Assembly (NCBI GenBank): GCA_963169655.1
Contig: CAUJCM010000003.1
Span: 127,465 to 191,464 of the forward strand
DNA from: Patescibacteria group bacterium
GTDB taxonomy: Bacteria; Patescibacteriota; Gracilibacteria; UBA1369
Length of the DNA: 64,000 nt
Reading direction: 5' to 3'
The position numbers and the translations under genes are program-made. The notes under the pieces are model-generated. The model was not told the DNA's origin. It searched no databases and saw nothing but the letters and a program-made list of their open reading frames with translations. This document shows, piece by piece, positions 1-8,525 of this stretch (the stretch's first letter is position 1; each line of letters begins with the position of its first letter).

Positions 1-675
1 TTGAATCAGTCCAACAATTACTTCAAGCATCATAAAAGGAACAGGGACCAGTCCTTTTACCATTAAGAAAGCTACCATTAAAACCATTTCTCCACCAAAT
101 ATATTTCCAAAAAGACGGAGAGCTAAAGCAAGAGGTCTAACAATTTCTGAAATTATATGCAGAATTCCAACAAAAAATTCAATAACTCCCATTGGCCCTT
201 GTGTAAACAATGCTTTTAAATTGATAAAATGTCCTAAATATCCAAAAAATCCATGAGCTTTCATGCCTGCAACTTCAAAATAAATAAAAGCCACGATAGA
301 CAAAGCAGCAGTAGTATTAATATCTGATGTTGGAGCTCTCAAGTGAAACTCTTCTGCAATAGGTCCTAGTGCAAGTCCCAACCAGTTTGAAAATAAAATA
401 AATAAAAAGAAGGTAATAAAAATAGTAAAATGTTTTTTAGCTTCAGTTCCACCAACATCAGACATAAAATTTCTCATACCTCCTAAACTCCATTCAACAA
501 AATTTTGGAAACCACTTGGTAGATATTTTAATCTCATACGAGCTATTAACGCTAATCCAATCAAAACAGCCATAATTATCCACATCATTACAATAGTGTC
601 AGTAATATTTACAAATCCTATGTGAAATAGGGTTTTTGGAGTTAAATGTACTTGTAATTGTGATAAATCTCCCAC
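1..675 (-). CDS. atpB: F0F1 ATP synthase subunit a, 3' end outside the window
   Basis: Reverse-strand reading frame of 225 codons that runs off the left edge, so the C-terminus is missing. It encodes the membrane channel subunit that passes protons (or sodium) to the c-ring. The translation holds several hydrophobic helices and the diagnostic segment RPLALALRLFGNIFGGE, whose RLFGN contains the essential channel arginine, followed near the edge by VGLIQ, matching the last conserved helix. The start is GTG at 675-673; an in-frame TAA lies two codons upstream, so no earlier start is possible, and the next ATG would remove the N-terminal region. No Shine-Dalgarno is visible. Other atp genes probably follow to the left. 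Family assignment is firm. Confidence 0.93.
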   Translation of the reverse strand, partial: MGDLSQLQVHLTPKTLFHIGFVNITDTIVMMWIIMAVLIGLALIARMRLKYLPSGFQNFVEWSLGGMRNFMSDVGGTEAKKHFTIFITFFLFILFSNWLGLALGPIAEEFHLRAPTSDINTTAALSIVAFIYFEVAGMKAHGFFGYLGHFINLKALFTQGPMGVIEFFVGILHIISEIVRPLALALRLFGNIFGGEMVLMVAFLMVKGLVPVPFMMLEVIVGLIQ

Positions 676-872
676 GAATTATTTAGTTTTTATAGTCTTG
701 TTTAATAATAAATAGCTTGTTATTGCTTAATAAATAACAAAAAATTATTAATTTTTATCAAGCAAAAATCTTACTTTGAAATTTATAAATGTCAATACTC
801 TTTGTATTTTTTTAAAGAAACGCCTACAATTTAAAGATTTTTCAAAATATACTTTGTATATATTGTACAAAT

Positions 873-905
873 AAAAAAAGGCTTTAATTTTTTAAAGCCT
901 TTTTT
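873..905 (-). terminator. Intrinsic terminator, possibly bidirectional
   Basis: The stem AAAGGCTTTAA / TTAAAGCCTTT is flanked by an A-run on the left and a T-run on the right, so it can act in both directions. It sits directly after the lipoprotein gene read on the minus strand and ahead of atpB. Confidence 0.8.
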
Positions 906-923
906 AAACTAATTTAAATATTA

Positions 924-1256
924 TTATTTAGAATCAGTAGCACTTTTTACTTCTGCTAAAGCAGCATCTGCTTGTGCTAAAGCATCTTGAGCTTGAGCAT
1001 TTGCATCTTCTACAGCTTTATTTGCTTGGTCGATTAAAGCTTGAGCTTCATCTTCCACTTTTGAAGTACTATTACTTTCTTCAGTAATAGTCATTGAACC
1101 ATTTGTTTCAGCTGAAGTTGGTCCATCTGTAATTGTGATTGAACCATTTGTTTCAGTTGAGGTTGTGTTTTCATCTGCTTTTTTAGGTCCGCATCCAGCA
1201 AGAATTAATCCAGCAGAAACGGTGATAATAAGCAGACTTAAAAGATTCTTATTCAT
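924..1256 (-). CDS. Small alanine-rich lipoprotein
   Basis: 110 residues. The N-terminus is a lipoprotein signal: basic MNKN, a hydrophobic stretch, then the lipobox LAGC with the acylated cysteine near residue 22. Residues about 30-60 are a Thr/Ser/Asn linker containing two near-identical copies of TxETNGSxTIT, a small tandem duplication. Residues about 66-110 form an Ala-rich amphipathic helix (AQALIDQANKAVEDANAQAQ and onward), resembling the alanine-zipper style of Lpp-like lipoproteins. This suggests an envelope-anchored rod or spacer; no enzyme motif is present. It is monocistronic, with a terminator right behind it. The function is inferred from architecture only. Confidence 0.75.
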   Translation of the reverse strand: MNKNLLSLLIITVSAGLILAGCGPKKADENTTSTETNGSITITDGPTSAETNGSMTITEESNSTSKVEDEAQALIDQANKAVEDANAQAQDALAQADAALAEVKSATDSK

Positions 1257-1459
1257 AATTTTGAATTTTAGAAATTAAGATATTGCGATATTAAGCGATG
1301 ATTTTTAATTTTTAAAGTTTTATTACTAGCAATATATTAATTTAATGTTTTAATAAAACCCTCTAAAATAGCTATTTATTATAAGTAAGCCATAAAACAC
1401 TATTAAGATATACTGATTTCAGTATAATTATTTTAATGTAAGATAGAAAAACATCTAAA

Positions 1460-1536
1460 TGGCGGAACGGAGGGGACTCGAACCCCCGACCTCCACAGTG
1501 ACAGTGTGGCGTTCTAGCCAGCTGAACTACCGCTCC
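1460..1536 (-). tRNA. tRNA-Asp (GTC)
   Basis: The minus strand folds as a 77-nt cloverleaf: acceptor GGAGCGG pairs with CCGTTCC (one G-U), the anticodon arm is CCACA-CTGTCAC-TGTGG with anticodon GTC, and the T-loop is TTCGAGT. The 3' CCA is encoded in the genome. Confidence 0.96.
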
Positions 1537-1684
1537 ACATTTGATATCCTTGCAAACAGGCAATTTCAATAAGTTTTTGCCAGCCAAATATAATAAAAGC
1601 TCTTTCTTTTTGCAAGTAAAAAGCAGAAATCGCTTTTATATGCCCAAAACCTCTTTTAGTAAAGTTTTAATTTTGTAATTTTAA

Positions 1685-1693
1685 TGATATAAT
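1685..1693 (+). promoter_or_regulatory. Extended -10 promoter element
   Basis: TGATATAAT, an extended -10 box, lies 28 bases before the ATG of the histidine phosphatase gene. No clear -35 is visible. The same motif recurs before many genes in the window. Confidence 0.6.
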
Positions 1694-1721
1694 TAAAAGA
1701 TAATTAATTTTTTAGACGCTT

Positions 1722-2312
1722 ATGACTATACAACTCAAAAATAATTTTTTTTTAATGAGGCATGGTATCGCGGTTAGTAATATAGAAAATAGGTATTCAA
1801 CTAATTTAGAAAAAGGGTTAATTATTGATCCTTTAACATCTGAAGGTAAAGAAGGAGTTTTAAAAAATATACAATTAAAAGCTAAAGAATTTAATCTTGG
1901 AGTGGATACTATAATATATGCATCACCTTATCTAAGAACAAAACAAACAGCTGAAATAGTTCAGTCGTACTTAAATTGTAATATAATTAATTTTGATGCT
2001 GATTTAAGAGAAAGGGAATGTGGTGATTTTGATGGGCTAATCATAAGAGAGGGGGAAAAAGCTCCTCATCGTGAAGCAGATACTACAATTGACAGTCATT
2101 ATCGTAATGTAGAATCTCTTAAAGATATGTGGCAAAGAATGTTTAATGTTATTCAAAAAGTTGATCAACAATTTCAAGACAGAAATATTATTATAGTATC
2201 TCATGGAGATCCCCTTAATTGTTTATATTGTGGAATTAAAGGAGAAAATCTATTAAATTTTATGACAGCTTTTCCCAAATTTATTAATGCAGAAATAAGA
2301 CCTGCAAATTAA
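1722..2312 (+). CDS. Histidine phosphatase family protein
   Basis: 196 residues, typical of phosphoglycerate-mutase-like phosphatases. The catalytic RHG motif is at residues 13-15 (FLMRHGIAVSN), followed by the characteristic YASPYLRTKQTAEIV segment (phosphate pocket arginine), the acid region ERECGDFDG and the second catalytic histidine in VSHGDP (H161). The superfamily dephosphorylates small phosphoesters or phosphoproteins through a phosphohistidine intermediate; the substrate cannot be told from sequence. It stands alone between tRNA-Asp and the glycosyltransferase gene, with an extended -10 box upstream and no Shine-Dalgarno. Confidence 0.88.
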   Translation: MTIQLKNNFFLMRHGIAVSNIENRYSTNLEKGLIIDPLTSEGKEGVLKNIQLKAKEFNLGVDTIIYASPYLRTKQTAEIVQSYLNCNIINFDADLRERECGDFDGLIIREGEKAPHREADTTIDSHYRNVESLKDMWQRMFNVIQKVDQQFQDRNIIIVSHGDPLNCLYCGIKGENLLNFMTAFPKFINAEIRPAN

Positions 2313-2393
2313 AAAGTTTTTTTCATAATTATCTCTTTGAATTTTAAAGAAAGCTTATTATTGTATAAGCCTAGCTAAATTTAATAATATTTT

Positions 2394-3527
2394 ATGAAAA
2401 TTGGCATTGATTGTCGGATGTATTCTTCACAATTTACTGGCATTGGAAGATATGTTTATGAGTTGGTGGAAAATTTAAAACTTATTGATAATGATAATGA
2501 GTATTATTTGTTTTTTAATCACCCTGAATTTGATAATTTTCAATCAGCTAATAAAAATTTCCATAAAGTTCTAGCTGACAGCAAGCATTATTCTTTCTCA
2601 GAGCAATTTAAATTTCTTAGAGTATTAAATAAATATCAATTAGATTTAATGCATTTTACCCACTTTAATGCACCAATTCTTTATAATAGACCTTATATTG
2701 TAACTATTCACGATTTAACTTTACATTTTTATCCAGGCAAAAAAGTAAAATCATTTCTAGGAAGACTAGCCTATCATATAGTTATTCGCACTGTAGTTAA
2801 AAGGGCGAAACAAATAATCGTAGTTTCAAGAGCTACAGGAAAAGATTTACAAAAATTATTAAAAGTAAGTTTAAATAAAATGAAAGTAATTTATGAAGGA
2901 GTAAATCCTTCATTTAAAATAATTACTAATAAAAGTCGTCTCGAAAATACAAAGAGAAAATATAATATAGAAAAACCATTTTTACTTTATACAGGTGTTT
3001 GGAGAGATCATAAAAATATTATTGGATTACTCAAAGCATTTAAATTAATTAGAGAAAAACATGATTTCCAATTAATAATTACAGGCAGAAAAGATAGTAT
3101 TTATGCTGAAGAAATTTTTAATTGTGCAAAATCTTTAGGGCTATTAAATCAGAATGGAGAGTCTTTGTCAGTTATTTTTCCTGGTTTAGTAAATGAAAAT
3201 GAATTAATTGATTTGTTGAATTTAGCTTATATTTATGTTTTTCCTTCATTTTATGAAGGTTTTGGGCTGCCTCCACTTGAAGCTATGCAAAGTGGTACGC
3301 CAGTAGCAGTATCAAATTCATCTTGTATACCAGAAATTTGCGGTAAAAATGCTGTTTATTTTAATCCACATTCCCCAAAAGATATGGCCAAAACTATTGA
3401 AGCGTTAATTAATGATCAGGAACTATATCAAAAATTAGCTAAAGATGGTATTGAATACACTAAAAAGTTTTCTTGGAGTAAAATGACAAAAGAAACTTTA
3501 GACTTATATAAAAACTTTCAATCTTAA
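2394..3527 (+). CDS. GT4 family glycosyltransferase
   Basis: 377 residues with the GT-B fold of family 4. The N-terminal domain begins MKIGIDCRMYSSQFTGIGRY, including the glycine-rich GIGRY loop; the C-terminal nucleotide-sugar domain carries the E-x7-E motif EGFGLPPLE (E288 and E296) followed by SGTPVAVSNSSCIPEICG. Enzymes of this type transfer a sugar from a nucleotide sugar to a lipid, polysaccharide or protein on the cytoplasmic face of the membrane. The acceptor is unknown. The stop codon overlaps the next start (TAATG), so the two genes are probably translationally coupled. Confidence 0.9.
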   Translation: MKIGIDCRMYSSQFTGIGRYVYELVENLKLIDNDNEYYLFFNHPEFDNFQSANKNFHKVLADSKHYSFSEQFKFLRVLNKYQLDLMHFTHFNAPILYNRPYIVTIHDLTLHFYPGKKVKSFLGRLAYHIVIRTVVKRAKQIIVVSRATGKDLQKLLKVSLNKMKVIYEGVNPSFKIITNKSRLENTKRKYNIEKPFLLYTGVWRDHKNIIGLLKAFKLIREKHDFQLIITGRKDSIYAEEIFNCAKSLGLLNQNGESLSVIFPGLVNENELIDLLNLAYIYVFPSFYEGFGLPPLEAMQSGTPVAVSNSSCIPEICGKNAVYFNPHSPKDMAKTIEALINDQELYQKLAKDGIEYTKKFSWSKMTKETLDLYKNFQS

Positions 3528-3880
3528 TGAAATTGCCAGAATATTCATCTCAAAGACATTCTCAAACCCATAATTCAGATAACTTTCAAAGTTTATTTGA
3601 ATTTACAGCAAAAAAATTAGGAGTTGGTACAGAAATTCATGCTATTCGTGTTTGTCATCAAGCTACTAAAATAATACAAGATTTGTTTAGGGGAAAAAAT
3701 CAAAATTTTAAGGTTCAATCATACAAAAACAATATCTTAACTGTCTTTACTAATTCATCTGCAAGTTCTCAGCAATTTTTAACTAAGAGTTATTTGTTAC
3801 AAACAGAATTACAAAAGATTTTTGGTGAAAAGTCTATTCAGAAGATTGTAATAAAAAGTAATAGTGAGACTCTTAATTAA
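3527..3880 (+). CDS. DUF721/DciA-like protein
   Basis: 117 residues. The layout matches the DUF721 (DciA-related) family: an N-terminal helix ending in KKLG, a middle beta segment (NNILTVFTNSSASSQQF) in which a short hydrophobic strand precedes the S/A-rich turn, and a C-terminal LLQTELQKIFGEKSIQKIVIK. Family members include the DnaB-loader DciA, which helps load the replicative helicase, so a role in replication is possible, but identity is low and the assignment rests on pattern. Its ATG shares a base with the stop of the upstream glycosyltransferase gene. Confidence 0.6.
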   Translation: MKLPEYSSQRHSQTHNSDNFQSLFEFTAKKLGVGTEIHAIRVCHQATKIIQDLFRGKNQNFKVQSYKNNILTVFTNSSASSQQFLTKSYLLQTELQKIFGEKSIQKIVIKSNSETLN

Positions 3881-3908
3881 GCCAAAAACGCTGTCTTAAA
3901 CAATTGTC

Positions 3909-3937
3909 TTGACTTTCTAAAACACTCACCATATATT
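3909..3937 (+). promoter_or_regulatory. Promoter of rpsP-khpA
   Basis: TTGACT and TATATT are separated by 17 bases, close to the sigma70-type consensus, about 40 bases before the GTG start of rpsP. Confidence 0.7.
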
Positions 3938-3976
3938 TAGTCAGCAAATTAGCAATTCTTTTAACCCAGTAAATTC

Positions 3977-4321
3977 GTGTTAGTAATCAGACTTACCCGC
4001 ACCGGAAAGAGATCTCAAGAAAGCTTTAGAATGGTTGTTGCCGAAAAGGCTAAAGCTGTCAAAAGACAGTATATTGAGATGGTTGGACATTATAATCCAA
4101 CTTCAAAAGAAAAGACTTTCCAATTTGATCAAGAGAGAATTAACTATTGGATTTCCAAAGGGGCACAACCTAGTGAAACAGTAGCATCTCTACTTAAATC
4201 AAAAGGTGTATCCAATATGGAAAAATTCATCAAATTCACTCCAAATAAAAAAGCAAAAAGGAAAAAAGGAGGTGATGAACCGGAAGCAAGTGTCTCATCT
4301 GAAACACCTAGTGCTGAATAA
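3977..4321 (+). CDS. rpsP: 30S ribosomal protein S16
   Basis: 114 residues beginning MLVIRLTRTGKRSQESFRMV, the conserved N-terminus of bS16, followed by VEMVGHYNP-like text (IEMVGHYNPTSKEK) and the SKGAQPSETVASLL region. bS16 is an early-assembly protein of the small subunit. The tail beyond residue 90 is Lys-rich and then acidic, somewhat longer than the roughly 80-90 residue core of many homologues. Translation starts at GTG (3977); there is no Shine-Dalgarno. It is followed 49 bases later by khpA, a gene order conserved in many bacteria. Confidence 0.97.
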   Translation: MLVIRLTRTGKRSQESFRMVVAEKAKAVKRQYIEMVGHYNPTSKEKTFQFDQERINYWISKGAQPSETVASLLKSKGVSNMEKFIKFTPNKKAKRKKGGDEPEASVSSETPSAE

Positions 4322-4370
4322 TTTTAATTATAGTAGTAGTATTTCATTAATATCATAACCAACTACAACA

Positions 4371-4685
4371 ATGGACAAAATGCAAGACAAAGACTTTGTT
4401 GAATATATAGTCAAACAGGTCGTAGATCACCCAGATCAAGTAGCAGTAGATCGTACTGTAGATGAAATGGGAGTATTAATTACTTTAAAAGTAGCTAAAG
4501 AAGATATGGGAAAAGTAATTGGAAAAAGCGGACAAACTGCTAAATCAATCAGAATTTTACTCCGTGTTATTGGTTCAAAAAATAATGCTAGAGTAAACTT
4601 GAAGATTGTTGAACCAGATGGAACTGAAGTTTCAAGTGGTGATAATAATTCTACTTCAAGTATTGATGAAAGTTTAGGAATCTAA
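4371..4685 (+). CDS. khpA: KH-domain RNA-binding protein KhpA
   Basis: 104 residues containing a single KH domain with the signature loop GKVIGKSG at residues 47-54 followed by QTAKSIRILLRVIG. This is the YlqC/KhpA family, a small RNA-binding protein that in other bacteria works with KhpB and influences ribosome or cell-division gene expression. The position directly behind rpsP is the usual one. A short Ser/Asn-rich tail follows the domain. A strong terminator closes the operon. Confidence 0.92.
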   Translation: MDKMQDKDFVEYIVKQVVDHPDQVAVDRTVDEMGVLITLKVAKEDMGKVIGKSGQTAKSIRILLRVIGSKNNARVNLKIVEPDGTEVSSGDNNSTSSIDESLGI

Positions 4686-4709
4686 TTCTTAACTTAAATT
4701 AAAAATATA

Positions 4710-4740
4710 AAGTCGGACACTAAAAAGTTCGACTTTTTTT
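4710..4740 (+). terminator. Intrinsic terminator of rpsP-khpA
   Basis: AAGTCGGAC pairs with GTTCGACTT (one G-U) around a short A-rich loop and runs straight into a row of T's. Confidence 0.88.
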
Positions 4741-4804
4741 ATTGATTAAAAAACCAATTACTAGTAACCTACTTCAGAATTATTACTTATTATTTTAATG
4801 ATTT

Positions 4805-5182
4805 ATGGGAAATAGTGGAACAATAATCGATGCAGCAGCAAATAATACAATTCCAGATATTGTTAATAAAGGTTTAGCTTATGCTATCCTTTTTGCTGGA
4901 TTACTTTCAGTTATTTTTATCATTGTTGGTGGTTTTTCATTTATTTTATCAGGTGGAGCAGAAGATAAAATTAAACAAGCAGTTGGAACTATTAGATATG
5001 CAATTATTGGTTTAATAGTTACAATTTTATCAGTTGTATTAGTTCAAGCTGTTGGAAGTGTAATAGGTTTAAACGTAATTAAATACTTAGATTTTGGTGA
5101 AATTATCAGAAATGTCCAATCATTAGGTGAAAGTTTTGGAAAAGGAGGAAGTTCATCAAATACAATAAACTCACTAGATTAA
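4805..5182 (+). CDS. VirB2/TrbC-like small membrane protein
   Basis: 125 residues with two hydrophobic helices (about 22-48 and 62-86) separated by a short charged loop GGAEDKIKQAVGTIRYA, then a Gly/Ser-rich tail. This hairpin arrangement, including the pattern GG-x(n)-SGG-(E/D)-K-I-K before the second helix, is that of VirB2/TrbC-type pilins and related proteins common in CPR genomes. A clear cleaved signal peptide is not obvious, unlike in the related gene at 59215. It could be a pilus subunit or a pore-like membrane protein; no other type IV secretion gene is in the window. It converges on the next gene with stop codons one base apart. Confidence 0.6.
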   Translation: MGNSGTIIDAAANNTIPDIVNKGLAYAILFAGLLSVIFIIVGGFSFILSGGAEDKIKQAVGTIRYAIIGLIVTILSVVLVQAVGSVIGLNVIKYLDFGEIIRNVQSLGESFGKGGSSSNTINSLD

Positions 5183-5183
5183 A

Positions 5184-5960
5184 TTATTTAGAAATCCTTT
5201 TTACAATAAATTTCCAGTCATATGGAAATTTAAATGTTTCTAATGCTCTAATTACTGAAGCAAAAACACTCCATAAATCTTTTTTATCAAATAAAAAGGC
5301 ATTTCCTGTCTCTTCATTTGGCTTATAATTTTCTAATAAGTCTGATTTATTTTCACCTACAATAACTACTCCATAAGTCATTAAGAGTTTTACTAAGTTA
5401 TGATGAGTATTAAATACGATTGCAATATCTGAAGCACTTAATAATCTATCAATTTCTTTAGTTTCCTTACTTCTGGGACTTTCATCTTGTTTTGGATTAT
5501 ACCAAACAATTCTTTTGTCTAAGTGATCACTTAATTCTCCAAGATGTAATAAATCTGATTTTTGATCTGCATCAATAACTACTACTTTACAATTAACAAC
5601 CATTAATGCTTCTAATAATTGAAATAATTTTTCTCGTGGGAATAATTCATTATCCCCACTTAAATCTGTAGCAAAAACTAAAATTAGAGGAGTTTTTATA
5701 TCCATCTTTTGACTTTTATCCTTATTAAAATGTCCAAAAATCTCTTTTTTAGCTTCTTTTTTACCAGTTAATAGAAAAGACAACATTTGTTGAGAATGTG
5801 TTTCTATTTCTTCTTCAAGCGTATCAATAAAATTAGTGTGTTCTTTAGTTTTTTTAAAAGAATCTTTAAGTTCAGACTTGTTTATAATTTTATGTACTAC
5901 TTTAACTTTTTTATTAGCTATAGGTTTTGCTTTGATCTTTTGAGTGGAGGTTTTAGACAT
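5184..5960 (-). CDS. Protein with a glycogen-synthase-like C-terminal Rossmann domain
   Basis: 258 residues. The first 85 are Lys-rich and probably disordered or helical. From about residue 88 the text follows the C-terminal half of GT5 starch/glycogen synthases: strand-helix units (PLILVFATDLSGDNELFPRE, LEALMVVNCKVVVIDA), then ASDIAIVF, YGVVIVGENKSDLLENY, NEETGNAFLFD and a closing helix with YDWKFIVKR, which parallels the synthase segments for the substrate loop, GTGF-like turn and Trp-containing helix. The N-terminal GT domain is absent, and where synthases have the catalytic glutamate (E-P-x-G-L) this protein has THHNLVKLLMTYG, so it is probably a non-catalytic sugar-nucleotide-like binding domain. 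Role unknown. Confidence 0.6.
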   Translation of the reverse strand: MSKTSTQKIKAKPIANKKVKVVHKIINKSELKDSFKKTKEHTNFIDTLEEEIETHSQQMLSFLLTGKKEAKKEIFGHFNKDKSQKMDIKTPLILVFATDLSGDNELFPREKLFQLLEALMVVNCKVVVIDADQKSDLLHLGELSDHLDKRIVWYNPKQDESPRSKETKEIDRLLSASDIAIVFNTHHNLVKLLMTYGVVIVGENKSDLLENYKPNEETGNAFLFDKKDLWSVFASVIRALETFKFPYDWKFIVKRISK

Positions 5961-6070
5961 TTGGGTAAATTATTTTTATTTTAATATTTAAATCTGAACT
6001 TACTTGCTACAAAATGTTTTAAATCTTATTATTTTAGCAAATTTTTAGAATTTATTAAAGACTAAACTTT

Positions 6071-6985
6071 ATGGAAAAAATACTTCTAGTTGACGGAAAC
6101 GCAATCTTTCATCGAGCATTTCATGCACTGCCACTTTTAACTAATGATAAAGGTGAATATACTAATGCAATTTATGGCTTTACTAAAATGTTATTTGATA
6201 TTTCTAAAAAAGAGGTGCCAGATTATTTAGTGATAGCCTTTGACCATAAAAGTAAAACTTTTAGACATCAAGAATTTACTGAGTATAAAGCTAATAGAGG
6301 AGAGCCACCTGCAGAATTATATCCTCAATTACCAAGACTTTTTTGGCTTTTAGAAATCATGCAAATCCCAATCTTTCAAGTAGAAGGATATGAAGCAGAT
6401 GATATTATTGGAACTTTGGCTACTCAAGCGGATCAAAATTTTAATTTATTTAGTGAGATCTTAACTGGTGATAAAGATTCTTTTCAATTAGTTAATGATA
6501 ATATTAATGTAATTGTACCTAAAATGGGTATTTCTAATGTATTAATTTATAACCCAATAAAGGTTCAAGAAAAAATGGGTATAACACCAGCTCAAATCAT
6601 TGATTATAAGGCTCTTAGAGGCGATAGTTCAGATAATATTCCAGGGGTAAAAGGTATTGGTGATAAGCAAGCTGTAGAATTATTACAAAAATATGGAACA
6701 TTAGATAATATTTATAAACATATTGAAGAATTATCTCCATCTCAACAAAATAAATTGATAGAAAATAAAGATATGGCTTATCTTAGTCAAAAAATGGCTA
6801 CAATTATTAAAGATATGCCTATTAAACTTGATCTAAAAGCAAGTCATCTTCACTCTATTCCAGTAGAAGATACCAAAAAAGCATTAGAAGAATTAAATTT
6901 TGCTAGTTTAATGAGGTCAGTAGATGATTTACAAAAAGTTCTCGAAAAGCATATCCAAGCCGAAAAACAACAATCACTTTTTTAA
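6071..6985 (+). CDS. 5'-3' exonuclease, PolA N-domain type (stand-alone)
   Basis: 304 residues, the length of the 5'-nuclease domain alone. It begins MEKILLVDGNAIFHRAFHAL with the metal-binding aspartate D8, continues with FDHKSKTFRHQEFTEYKANR, the acidic EGYEADDIIG, TGDKDSFQLV and the helix-3-turn-helix DYKALRGDSSDNIPGVKGIG. Such enzymes remove RNA primers and flaps during replication and repair. No 3'-5' exonuclease or polymerase domain follows; a promoter and ftsA lie downstream. Whether a full-length PolA exists elsewhere in the genome cannot be seen here. Confidence 0.93.
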   Translation: MEKILLVDGNAIFHRAFHALPLLTNDKGEYTNAIYGFTKMLFDISKKEVPDYLVIAFDHKSKTFRHQEFTEYKANRGEPPAELYPQLPRLFWLLEIMQIPIFQVEGYEADDIIGTLATQADQNFNLFSEILTGDKDSFQLVNDNINVIVPKMGISNVLIYNPIKVQEKMGITPAQIIDYKALRGDSSDNIPGVKGIGDKQAVELLQKYGTLDNIYKHIEELSPSQQNKLIENKDMAYLSQKMATIIKDMPIKLDLKASHLHSIPVEDTKKALEELNFASLMRSVDDLQKVLEKHIQAEKQQSLF

Positions 6986-7009
6986 AAAATTATAAAATAA
7001 ATAAAAAAC

Positions 7010-7037
7010 TTGACAAGTATAGTTTTAATTCTATAAT
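7010..7037 (+). promoter_or_regulatory. Promoter of ftsA with a long leader
   Basis: A perfect TTGACA (7010-7015) and TATAAT (7032-7037) are spaced by 16 bases. The predicted transcript has a leader of about 165 bases before ftsA that begins with a short inverted repeat (GGAC...GTCC, 7047-7060). No known riboswitch was recognised in the leader. Confidence 0.78.
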
Positions 7038-7210
7038 TCAAAGCAGGGACTGCACTGTCCAAAATTCAAAGGTAATTTAAATAATTGTAAAGTAATTATA
7101 TATTGAAATTTATTTGATAATTTTCATTCTTTAATTTAGAATTTCCGACAGACAAGATGAATAAAACTAATTGTCCAAAAACAAAAATTGCATATTTTTA
7201 AATCAATCTA

Positions 7211-8449
7211 ATGGCCAAAGTAAGAGTAATTGCAAGTTTAGACATCGGCAGCGCCAAAATCAGAACAGTTGTCGGTACACTTGAAGAAGGATCTCAGGTT
7301 CCTAATATTATCGGAGTTGGAATAGCTCCATCAACTGGTATGCGTAAAGGCGCAATTATTGATGTAGAAGAAACTATTAATTCCATTGCCTCCTCACTTG
7401 AAGATGCTGAAAGAATGGCAGGTGAACCAATTAATCATGTATTTTTAGGAGTAGGTGGAAATAATATTGAATCAATTAATTCTAAAGGGGTTATCGCAGT
7501 TTCACATTCTGGAAATGAAATTACAGAAGATGATGTTGATCGAGTTTTAGAAGCTGCTCAAGCAGTTTCTATTCCTTCAAATCGTAGAATACTTAGAATT
7601 ATTCCAAAATCTTTTACTGTTGATGAGCAAAAAGGAATTAAATATCCGGTTGGTATGACTGGTATTCGTCTTGAAGTTGAAGCTCATATAATTACAGGTC
7701 TAGTACCTACTATTAAAAATATAGAGAAATGTGTTTTACAAGCTGGAGTTGATATTGATGATATTATTCCATCTTGTCTTGCTTCTGCAGAGGCTGTTTT
7801 ATCTAAAAGACAAAAAGAGCTTGGAGTAGTCGTAATTGATATTGGTTCAGGAGGAACCGCTGTAAGTGTTTTTGAAGAAGGAACAACACTTCATACTGCT
7901 GTTATTCCAGTAGGTGGAGAAAATGTAACAAATGATATTGCTATTGGACTCAGAACTTCAATTGATACAGCTGAAAAAATTAAAATTGAATATGGTACTT
8001 GCTCCCCTGCTGATGTAAATGAAAGAGAAATTATTGATCTTTCATTAATGAGTAAGATTGATACTCAAAAAGTTGCAAAAAGACATATGGCAGAAATTAT
8101 AGAAGCTCGTTATCATGAAATTTTCTTATTAGTCAGAGATGAATTAGCCAAAATTAATAGAGATGGAATGTTACCAGCAGGAGCTATTTTAACAGGTGCT
8201 TCTGTTAAAATTCCTGGAATTTTAGATTTAGCTAGAGAAACACTAAATTTACCTGTACAAATTGGGTTCCCACAGAATTTTGATGGTGTAGTTGATAAAA
8301 TTGACGATCCGGCGTATGCTACAGCTATTGGATTAATACTATGGGGATCAAGACTAGAAAATCGTTCTTATGGTTTTAATTTCAAAGGATTTAGCTTAAA
8401 GAAATCATTTGAAGGTATTAAAGACTGGTTTAAAAGCTTATTCCCTTAA
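7211..8449 (+). CDS. ftsA: Cell division protein FtsA
   Basis: 412 residues, an actin-like ATPase that anchors FtsZ to the membrane. The phosphate-1 motif is at the N-terminus (ASLDIGSAKIRTVVG), followed by the FtsA-specific 1C domain, the phosphate-2 motif VVVIDIGSGGTAVSVFEEG, the connect motif (IPVGGENVTNDIA) and the adenosine motif AILTGASVKIPGI. The C-terminus (FSLKKSFEGIKDWFKSLFP) is the amphipathic membrane-targeting helix. It lies 76 bases before ftsZ in the usual division pair. No Shine-Dalgarno precedes the ATG. Confidence 0.96.
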   Translation: MAKVRVIASLDIGSAKIRTVVGTLEEGSQVPNIIGVGIAPSTGMRKGAIIDVEETINSIASSLEDAERMAGEPINHVFLGVGGNNIESINSKGVIAVSHSGNEITEDDVDRVLEAAQAVSIPSNRRILRIIPKSFTVDEQKGIKYPVGMTGIRLEVEAHIITGLVPTIKNIEKCVLQAGVDIDDIIPSCLASAEAVLSKRQKELGVVVIDIGSGGTAVSVFEEGTTLHTAVIPVGGENVTNDIAIGLRTSIDTAEKIKIEYGTCSPADVNEREIIDLSLMSKIDTQKVAKRHMAEIIEARYHEIFLLVRDELAKINRDGMLPAGAILTGASVKIPGILDLARETLNLPVQIGFPQNFDGVVDKIDDPAYATAIGLILWGSRLENRSYGFNFKGFSLKKSFEGIKDWFKSLFP

Positions 8450-8464
8450 AATTACACAATACTA

Positions 8465-8491
8465 TTGACAACTAATCAAATTACATATAAT
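8465..8491 (+). promoter_or_regulatory. Probable separate promoter of ftsZ
   Basis: TTGACA (8465-8470) and TATAAT (8486-8491) with 15-base spacing lie in the ftsA-ftsZ gap, 35 bases before the ATG. The spacing is slightly short. Confidence 0.5.
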
Positions 8492-8525
8492 AATACACTC
8501 TTGACTAATTAAAAAGTAACCATTT

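Noticed and set aside
1372..1587. Short minus-strand frame over tRNA-Asp
   Set aside because: It is a shadow of the tRNA gene; the sequence is explained by the cloverleaf.
7016..7210. Riboswitch in the ftsA leader
   Set aside because: The leader has only a 4-bp inverted repeat and no match to a riboswitch core that I know.
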